Shown piece by piece: positions 58,622 through 64,000 of a DNA stretch of 64,000 nucleotides (positions are counted from its first letter, which is position 1; each line of letters starts with the position of its first letter). Origin of the DNA: Methanosarcina acetivorans C2A (GTDB lineage: Archaea > Halobacteriota > Methanosarcinia > Methanosarcinales > Methanosarcinaceae); assembly GCF_000007345.1 (NCBI RefSeq), contig NC_003552.1, positions 1,116,001-1,180,000 of the forward strand, in the 5' to 3' direction. The notes beneath the pieces are model-generated. The model saw only the letters and a program-made list of their open reading frames with translations. It did not search any database and had not been told where the DNA came from. Made by a program: the position numbers and the translations under genes.

Positions 58622-58840
58622 GGTCTACTCCAAGTCTGGTTTTCACATGTTTTTCTTCAAATATTTGTTGCGATTCTATTTTATATTGGCGTAGAAACTG
58701 TCCAGTCAGGTAGTGTGCTTAGTTTACAAAACTTGCTTTATACCATTAATTTTAGAGAGATTGAAACTCAATTTATTTTTGTGTGTAGGTTTTACCATAA
58801 AATCTGTGCATATTCATGGTTGAGTTTTTAGGTTCTGTCC

Positions 58841-58915
58841 TTCTTTTTTGACAGTGGGACCGTCCGGTATCTGCTCACTTCGTGGGCATGCGGGCGTGGG
58901 GGGACGTTTTAAAAT
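58841..58915. repeat. Dispersed ~70-bp intergenic repeat, copy 3 (diverged)
   Basis: Keeps CTTTTTTTGAC, GGTATCTGCTCACTTCG, GGGCATGCGGGCGTGGGGGGA and CGTTTTAAAATGA. Lies in the gap 58622-59152, which otherwise has no supported gene. Confidence 0.7.
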
Positions 58916-59320
58916 GAATTTTTAAAAAAAATTGAAAACTCTTTCATAATCAACAAGGTGCTGCTTGATCCCTACACCTAAAACTCTCCTATTTTTCACC
59001 GTTGAAATTATTAGCGTTATCTACACGAACATGGGGTGGAGTAGAGTTCATCCCGGGATGATGAATCTTAAAGCAAAATAATTTTAGGATTGAACAATCT
59101 GTCTCTTGTAATAAATTATTGAGAATGATGGCTTAAAAGTTATGAAAGAATAATGAACAGTAATTTGGAGAGAGATAAGACGAAAAAAAACATATGGTTC
59201 GTGATTGCCTCGTTGAGTTATATTATAGCAATTGGTTTTATTATTGCATATTTTATCGGTGGATACTTTCCCTATATAGTTATAGCTGTGATGTGGGCGT
59301 GTATAGGAAGTCTGGATATA

Positions 59321-60594
59321 CAGTACTTCTCTAATTTTCATTTCCTCATAAACGAGGCTGTTCGATACCTTTATATGTGATAAAATCTGCCTCCGTATGT
59401 CTTTTCCGCCATATAAATCTGGATATGCCCCTAAAATTGAATTAAAGGCAAAAGAATGTATTGATGCCGTATTAAGACCTCTCAATGACCATGTAACCAT
59501 AAAGATCAATGGTTCCCTTACAAGTGAAGACGTTTTTCGTACTGTTGTAAGTATGGCAGTCAACAGGAATTCTGTTCATTCAGTCTCAACACAGTATCAG
59601 GATGTTGCTTGTGAAACCTCTCTTCGATACCACCTTAAGAAACTGGATATGGATGAACTGATCAAATCGAATGAAAAGATTCTCCTTCAAGAACTAATAG
59701 AAACCCTAAAAACAGGTAAAAGCTACGAATTCGCTGTCGATTATACCAATGATCCCTATTACGGGAAAAAAGATTCATCTAACGAGAAATATGTAATAGG
59801 TGGACAGGCTAAAAAGTCAACAAACTCATTTTACTCGTATGTCTCCCTTTATATCATTAACAAAACTGAGAGGTTTACCTTATCAGTTCTTCCTGTCGAA
59901 AAGAAAAAGACAAAGGTTGAATATCTCTCCCATTTCATTGATCTCATCAAAAGACTGGACTTTAAAATTAAAATTCTCTGCCTGGATAGAGAGTTTTGTA
60001 CTATTGACGTTTTTAAATTTTTGCAAAGTAAGCAGATTCCACACATCGTTCCGGTTATTAAAAAAGGAGAGCGGATGAAGAAACTACTTAAGGGAAATAA
60101 GGCGCGTAATGAACAATATGTTATGGGGAACTCTAAGAAAAATATTCTTTTGGACATTGTAATTGACGTCAAGTATCTGAAAGGCAAAAGAGGAAAAAAG
60201 GGACGTAAGAACCTTGGTTTTGTGGTTTTTGGAGTCAAATGGTCTCCAAGAAAGGTCAGTACGGTTTACAGAAGAAGATTTGCTATTGAATCGTCGTACA
60301 GGATGAGAAATGTAGTTAAACCAAAGACCTCATCCAAAAACGCCAGTATCAGGTACTTTTATGCACTGATATCTTTCCTGTTAAAAAACGTATGGCTATT
60401 TCTTCAGAAAAAGCATTTTACGATTGTCAAAAGAGGCCCTCAGGTAATAGATGAGGACAAGTTCAGATTTAGAATGTTTGTAGTTCTAATTGAGGAATGG
60501 TTGAAAAGAAAGTTGAGAGTTAGGTTAATGGTGGAGTGTTTGAGGTAAATGAAGGTGAGTGAAAGGTGGAGGAGAGATTTTTAGCGAAGTACTG
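59321..60594 (+). mobile_element. ISH3-family-like insertion sequence (1274 bp)
   Basis: Inverted ends CAGTACTTCTCTAA (left) and CAGTACTTCGCTAA (right, reversed), flanked by 5-bp duplication ATATA (59316-59320 and 60595-60599). Carries one transposase. The 5-bp duplication and transposase type agree with ISH3. Confidence 0.88.
59397..60548 (+). CDS. ISH3-type transposase
   Basis: 383 residues. DDE core visible: YEFAVDYTNDPYYGKKD, KILCLDREFCTIDVFKFLQ and RRRFAIESSYRMRN (Glu), with the arginine-rich Y-R/R-R/E motif typical of IS4-like superfamily members. Frame complete. Confidence 0.88.
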   Translation: MSFPPYKSGYAPKIELKAKECIDAVLRPLNDHVTIKINGSLTSEDVFRTVVSMAVNRNSVHSVSTQYQDVACETSLRYHLKKLDMDELIKSNEKILLQELIETLKTGKSYEFAVDYTNDPYYGKKDSSNEKYVIGGQAKKSTNSFYSYVSLYIINKTERFTLSVLPVEKKKTKVEYLSHFIDLIKRLDFKIKILCLDREFCTIDVFKFLQSKQIPHIVPVIKKGERMKKLLKGNKARNEQYVMGNSKKNILLDIVIDVKYLKGKRGKKGRKNLGFVVFGVKWSPRKVSTVYRRRFAIESSYRMRNVVKPKTSSKNASIRYFYALISFLLKNVWLFLQKKHFTIVKRGPQVIDEDKFRFRMFVVLIEEWLKRKLRVRLMVECLR

Positions 60595-60689
60595 ATATAG
60601 TACTTGGTATACTTAGCAGGAGAAAAGAAAAATGAACGATGAAAGCGAGACAGGACTAAATAGTCGCTCCAGGGCAGTGTAGCTTTGGT

Positions 60690-60735
60690 TGAAACTCCAT
60701 AGATGCTGCGACTTCAGTCGTGGGAGCTGTCGCTT
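60690..60735 (+). other. Possible IS200/IS605-type end hairpin
   Basis: ATGCTGCGACTTCAGTCGTG contains the hairpin CGACT-TC-AGTCG followed by GGGAGCTGTCGC. This layout is seen at right ends of IS605/TnpB elements in methanogens. No tnpA or tnpB is present nearby, so it would be a relic. Confidence 0.3.
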
Positions 60736-61302
60736 CTGAAGCATTCCTGGATAAAATCCATATTGACATTACTTTCGGATAATAGCCCAGCAATCAACCC
60801 TTGAGATTTGAATGAGATTGAGATATTCAAATAAGAAATTTGGGAACTGGATAGATATTTATTACCTGCAAGCTCATTTTAATACTCTTTAAGGCTCTTT
60901 TTATAATATATTTAAAATAATGTCCATGGATAGTTAGAATATCACCCGTTTGTAAGGCGGGATCATTTACTCTTTCCTATCCCTCGCCGTCAGGCGGAAT
61001 GCTAGTTTTTTCTAATACTAGCAAAAACACTAAAGTTTGCCACGGCGCCAGCTAATTTTCAAAGCTAATTAGCAAAAGCTTAATGCTATATTATATTTAC
61101 AACTTATTATAATTATCGTAGTCGTAAATACGAAAATCAGTATAGAACTATAAATCAGTATAGAACTATAAATCAGTATAGAACTATAAATCAGTATAGA
61201 ACTATAATCAGTATAGAACTATAATACGAACGCATAACGATGAGGCGCTGAGCAAGGATATATCCCTTACAGTAGGTTTTAATCTTTCTAATGAAAACGC
61301 AT
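60736..61302. other. AT-rich intergenic region with hairpins
   Basis: Contains GCTAGT...ACTAGC (61001-61023) and CTAATT...AATTAG (61052-61070) inverted repeats and the tandem repeat at 61136-61223. No gene recognised. Confidence 0.45.
61136..61223. repeat. Five tandem copies of an 18-bp unit
   Basis: Unit ATCAGTATAGAACTATAA at 61136, 61154, 61172, 61190 (17 bp) and 61207 (17 bp). Just outside the 3' end of the dinB remnant. Confidence 0.9.
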
Positions 61303-61545
61303 TTATGCAAAATCCGTAATCAGCGTCTGCCCCTTATTCCTTTCCCTTAGTCTTGAAACCCCTACATCCACAAGCCTTATTTTTTGACTTCCGATAAACT
61401 CAGAAAGTAGCTGCATATCTGTCCTCCTAATTACGAAGATATCTGAAGTCCAGACCGGGATAGTCTTTGAGCGTGTATGTAGAGAAATCATTATAACGAA
61501 CTTTTATTTTACAGCTTTAGGGAGAGCTTTCATATATCCGTGTAT
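61303..61545 (-). pseudogene. C-terminal fragment of DinB (DNA polymerase IV)
   Basis: HTRSKTIPVWTSDIFVIRRT, LLSEFIGSQKIRLVDVGV and SRLRERNKGQTLITDF match the C-terminal part of Methanosarcina DinB little finger. An in-frame TAA upstream (in KAVK-stop-KF) and loss of the N-terminal part show it is dead. It is the missing end of the fragment at 49169 but lies on the opposite strand 12 kb away. Confidence 0.8.
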
Positions 61546-61596
61546 GACAGAATAAACAAATGTTTTTGCAATAAAAATTTAATTTCAAGACCCCCT

Positions 61597-62037
61597 CTAA
61601 GCTGGTTTACGATAACAGTTTATTATTAATATACTCAGAGTTATGAATAAATACGGAAAGATAGATTCAAATATAGATACAATACTTGCATTCTTAATAA
61701 TAAAAATAGTATGGGTAAACCAGAAAGTATTACACCACGATTCGGCATAGACATTGTAAAACCATGAACTGTTATACATATTATACAGATTATAAAAAAA
61801 TAGCGGGATAAATAAAGCAAAAAACAATTTTAAGTAACTCGATTTACTCATACGGTGTCTTTCTTTTCTTGTCATCCTACAGTATAAATATAAAATAAAT
61901 AATACAAATAATGCTACAATAACAATGTAAACAACCGGTATCCCGTATAATGCTACAGTATGACTCGTTGTTACAGCATGACTCGTAACTTCTATTTCTC
62001 CTGTACCAGAACCAATGATTGCACTTTCATTGTCCAC
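61597..62037 (-). CDS. Membrane protein with about four helices, unknown
   Basis: 146 residues. N-terminus rich in Ser/Thr, then helices near residues 31-51, 69-86, 102-116 and 123-141. Single cysteines but no motif. AT-rich and lies between two dinB tail fragments, so it belongs to the accessory region. No function recognised; could be a small immunity or exclusion protein, unproven. Confidence 0.5.
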   Translation of the reverse strand: MDNESAIIGSGTGEIEVTSHAVTTSHTVALYGIPVVYIVIVALFVLFILYLYCRMTRKERHRMSKSSYLKLFFALFIPLFFYNLYNMYNSSWFYNVYAESWCNTFWFTHTIFIIKNASIVSIFESIFPYLFITLSILIINCYRKPA

Positions 62038-62135
62038 GCTTCCTTATATGTTTTGAAAAGTTAAAAGATTTTTTGTTTCACCCAGCACCCTTAGACTTGA
62101 TAAACCTTATTTTATCTCCAGTGGAAAAGTGAGAT

Positions 62136-62205
62136 TTAGAAATCCGTAATCATCGTCTGTCTCTGATCCCTCTCCCTCAGTCTTGAAACCGTCAGTTGAG
62201 CTGAT
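62136..62205 (-). pseudogene. Second DinB C-terminal tail fragment
   Basis: Minus-strand frame reads VSRLRERDQRQTMITDF-stop, the same ending as the fragment at 61303 but with different base changes, so it is an independent paralogue or duplicate tail. About 20 residues only. Confidence 0.65.
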
Positions 62206-62388
62206 AGCTATCGAATATGTTCGCAGCAGTAACCATCTTATTGCCTGGTTGAGGATCTAATCAATCCTATTACATGCTCTTTTATTGGAGACAGTACGAA
62301 TCGGAAAACAATAGAAATCATCAAAGAGACGAATAGTCAGACTAAACATCAAGTACTGCATTATAAGAGGTAATGGGGGATTATGATA

Positions 62389-63108
62389 ATGGCAGCCAAT
62401 GAAAAAGAAATGAGGATTAAGATAGTCAAAGACGGACCGTATCGGGTTACAGGTGGAGTGCCGCTTTTGGAACAGGTAATTGTTACCGATGACGCCGGCC
62501 ACACCAGGGAATTAATTGATATAAAGGAATACCCCCGGCGGGAATCCTATATTTTATGCCGCTGTGGCTCATCCGAAAACAAGCCCTTCTGTGATGGGAC
62601 CCACAGCAAGATCGGTTTTGACGGTAGCGAAACAGCCAGCAGAAAGCCTTACATGGAAAAAGCGGAAACGGTTGAAGGTCCTGATCTAAAGCTCACCGAT
62701 GCCCCCGAGCTCTGTGATCATTCCCGTTTCTGCCAGCGGTCTGGCGGAATAAGGGATCTTATACAAAAATCAGATGACCCGGAAGCCAGACAAACCGCCA
62801 TAGAGGAAGCCATGATCTGCCCGTCGGGACGGCTGGTCCTGTGGGACAAGAAGACAGGCAAACCCTTTGAAAAAGAATTTGAACCATCTATTGTACTGGT
62901 TCACGACAAACAAAAAAATTGTGAAGGCCCCCTCTGGGTTCGAGGTGGTATCCCCATTGAATCTGCAGATGGCAGCATGTACGAATCCCGAAACAGAGTT
63001 ACCCTCTGCCGCTGCGGGAAGTCAGAGAACAAGCCCTACTGTGACGGCAGCCACTGGATGAACAGTCAGCAGAAGCTCGAGTTCAGGAAGAAGTGGGGCC
63101 TGGAATGA
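62389..63108 (+). CDS. Protein with two CDGSH iron-sulfur domains
   Basis: About 239 residues (start ATG 62389, eight bases after GGGGGA; ATG 62383 is close to that site). N-terminal CDGSH motif CRCGSSENKPFCDGTHSKIG near residue 65 and C-terminal CRCGKSENKPYCDGSHWM near residue 220, each able to hold a [2Fe-2S] cluster with three Cys and one His. The middle CDHSRFCQRSGGIRDLI and ICPSGRLVLW resemble the divergent 4Fe-4S/'Fer4_19' part of bacterial multi-CDGSH proteins. Redox or iron-related role. Somewhat more GC-balanced than flanks, so perhaps acquired. Confidence 0.85.
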   Translation: MAANEKEMRIKIVKDGPYRVTGGVPLLEQVIVTDDAGHTRELIDIKEYPRRESYILCRCGSSENKPFCDGTHSKIGFDGSETASRKPYMEKAETVEGPDLKLTDAPELCDHSRFCQRSGGIRDLIQKSDDPEARQTAIEEAMICPSGRLVLWDKKTGKPFEKEFEPSIVLVHDKQKNCEGPLWVRGGIPIESADGSMYESRNRVTLCRCGKSENKPYCDGSHWMNSQQKLEFRKKWGLE

Positions 63109-63122
63109 GTGAGTTCCTTGAT

Positions 63123-63313
63123 TCATAGAGATTCTTAACTTGTTGAAATAGTAGTCTCGCGTAACATTCAGGCAATCCAGAAGCCAATATGAAAGCAATC
63201 AATGGGCTATTCCGCGATAAAAAATAGAGAATTCGAGGGTATCCTTCTTTATTTCAATATATCCTCGAACTCCTTCTGGATCTACAAATGCTGCCAAAGT
63301 CTCATCAGCCTGC
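63123..63313 (-). repeat. Duplicated ~190-bp segment, right copy
   Basis: Intact, inverted relative to 47289-49087. It includes the uninterrupted TGAAATAA target of the left IS. Downstream of FYRG-I-A-H-stop a second frame (LIAFILASGLPECYARLLF) is conserved in both copies with mostly silent changes, suggesting it too once coded. Confidence 0.85.
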
Positions 63314-63354
63314 AGCAAGCTCAGAGGAATATTTTCGTTTGCCAGCAGGCGCAT
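63199..63354 (-). pseudogene. DUF5615-like PIN toxin start fused to duplicated segment
   Basis: ATG 63354 reads MRLLANENIPLSL, the usual beginning of DUF5615 PIN-like proteins, then switches at 63313 into the duplicated segment (LQADETLAAFVDPEGVRGYIE...). Only the first ~14 codons of the toxin remain, so this chimera is unlikely to be active. Confidence 0.6.
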
Positions 63355-63362
63355 CAGTCTAC

Positions 63363-63605
63363 TTACTGATAAATCTCTACAAGAGAAACCCTTTCTGTCC
63401 TGAGTAAATCGCTCGCATACATCAGACATGCTTGAGTATCATTATGGGCCAGGCCGGGATAGTTCCGGAGGATCTCCGACTCAGTCCTCATGAGCTAGCA
63501 GGTCGATAATAAACTCTACTGCAAGGCGTGTACCTTTGATAATATGCTTGCCTGTAAGGACTGCGGGGTCGATAACATATGTTTTCTCCAGTTCATAGAT
63601 CTCTA
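63363..63605 (-). pseudogene. DUF433-family antitoxin, frameshifted
   Basis: YVIDPAVLTGKHIIKGTRLAVEFI then a stop after LLAHED (63481-63483); shifting by one base continues SEILRNYPGLAHNDTQACLM to TAA at 63363. One extra A in GACTGAGTCGG would explain it (expected ...D-W-S-E-I-L). DUF433 and DUF5615 genes normally pair as a toxin-antitoxin module; both are broken here. No clear ATG. Confidence 0.75.
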
Positions 63606-63873
63606 CAATGCTTTTTTTATACACAAATTGATTCAGTTAAGATTCTGCCAGGCAGTGTGCCAATTTTCTGTAAAATTCCAAATTTTAAGAGGTTTTTGAG
63701 TCAAGAATTCGAAATCAATAGATTAGTTTCACGTACAGTATCCAAAAATTTGACATTGAATTTACAGCAAATTCGCGACACCGCCAAAATAACAGAAAGT
63801 GGGTTAATGACTCTATGAATACTTTTTTAAGGCAGAATTTTAATTTGAGAACCTCTTAGAGGTGAAGTAGATT

Positions 63874-64000
63874 ATGGAAAAAGAAAATGATGAAAATATA
63901 ACTAAGAAATTAAGTCTAAAAAAGGTGCTATTCAATAGTTTATTTGTTTCTTTATCAATTTTAGTATTAGGATTTGTTATAAATTATAAATATGCAGTAG
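63874..64000 (+). CDS. Membrane protein, 5' part only
   Basis: Begins MEKENDENITKKLSLKKVLF and enters a hydrophobic helix (SLFVSLSILVLGFVINY). GAGGTGA eight bases before the ATG is a strong ribosome-binding site. Runs off the right edge; family not recognised. The gap 63606-63873 has no supported gene. Confidence 0.6.
   Translation, partial: MEKENDENITKKLSLKKVLFNSLFVSLSILVLGFVINYKYAV

Larger units (their letters stand above)
59153..60635 (+). pseudogene. Small two-helix membrane protein gene split by an ISH3-type element
   Basis: Residues 1-56 are encoded at 59153-59320 (two hydrophobic helices, IWFVIASLSYIIAIGFIIAYF and YIVIAVMWACIGSL) and end ...GSLDI at the insertion; after the element and the second copy of its 5-bp target duplication the same frame continues VLGILSRRKEK-stop at 60600-60635. 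Removal of the IS and one duplication restores a 67-residue gene exactly. Function unknown. Confidence 0.8.

Noticed and set aside
59321-59380. C-terminal part of a 75-codon membrane-protein frame
   Set aside because: This stretch is the left end of the ISH3 element, not host coding sequence.

Overview
The window looks like a chromosomal segment of a methanogenic archaeon of the genus Methanosarcina. The evidence is the archaeal housekeeping set (r-protein S15, archaeal S-adenosylmethionine synthetase, deoxyhypusine synthase, digeranylgeranylglyceryl-phosphate synthase, RNA-free RNase P of the HARP type), the archaeal corrinoid genes cobY/cobS/cobZ/cbiB/cobD, an F420-reducing hydrogenase operon (frhADGB), disaggregatase-type repeats in a surface protein, and archaeal IS families. 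The species cannot be decided from the sequence alone.

Layout. 1-5.4 kb: minus-strand run of the end of corrinoid synthesis (cobD, cbiB, cobZ, cobS, cobY) followed by sufC. 5.8-7.1 kb: hisS, then an IS1182-type element with TTTG target duplication. 9.2-12.4 kb: four co-oriented pilin-like/secreted proteins. 12.7-16.4 kb: rps15, then a corrinoid/iron-chelate ABC importer. 16.8-20.4 kb: a tubulin/FtsZ-like protein in tandem with a membrane-anchored surface protein, plus a truncated frameshifted second copy of the tubulin-like gene. 20.5-28.7 kb: nadC, a QueD-like gene, a very large secreted repeat protein, nadX-nadA (with nadC, the whole aspartate-to-NaMN route). 29-36.7 kb: an Asp/Ser/Thr repeat surface protein built on a 12-bp minisatellite, DGGGP synthase, mat, HARP, a zinc-ribbon protein and a thioredoxin. 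36.7-38.2 kb: decayed FetAB-like exporter. 38.7-40.3 kb: dhs and pyrF.

From 41 kb onward the window becomes accessory: a sensor kinase with a GC-rich foreign-looking centre, a PerR-like regulator divergent from a bacterial-type katG with a catalase remnant, and then a roughly 12-kb island (49.2-62.2 kb) bracketed by fragments of a broken DinB/Pol IV gene in opposite orientations. The island holds frhADGB, a two-gene short-Argonaute system (PD-(D/E)xK nuclease-APAZ plus catalytically dead MID-PIWI protein, SPARDA-like), several toxin-antitoxin modules in different states of decay, three dispersed ~70-bp intergenic repeats and an ISH3-type element that cleanly splits a small membrane-protein gene. 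An outer pair of inverted ~190-bp segments (47.3-49.1 kb, itself split by an IS with 8-bp duplication, and 63.1-63.3 kb) lies outside the dinB remnants.

The observations most worth following are the archaeal SPARDA-like operon inside this rearranged island; the tubulin-like/surface-protein pair; and several intact genes (nadX, the ABC ATPase, sufC, the first pilin-like gene) that have no ATG, GTG or TTG start but have Shine-Dalgarno-like sequence at normal distance from ATA, ATT or ACG.
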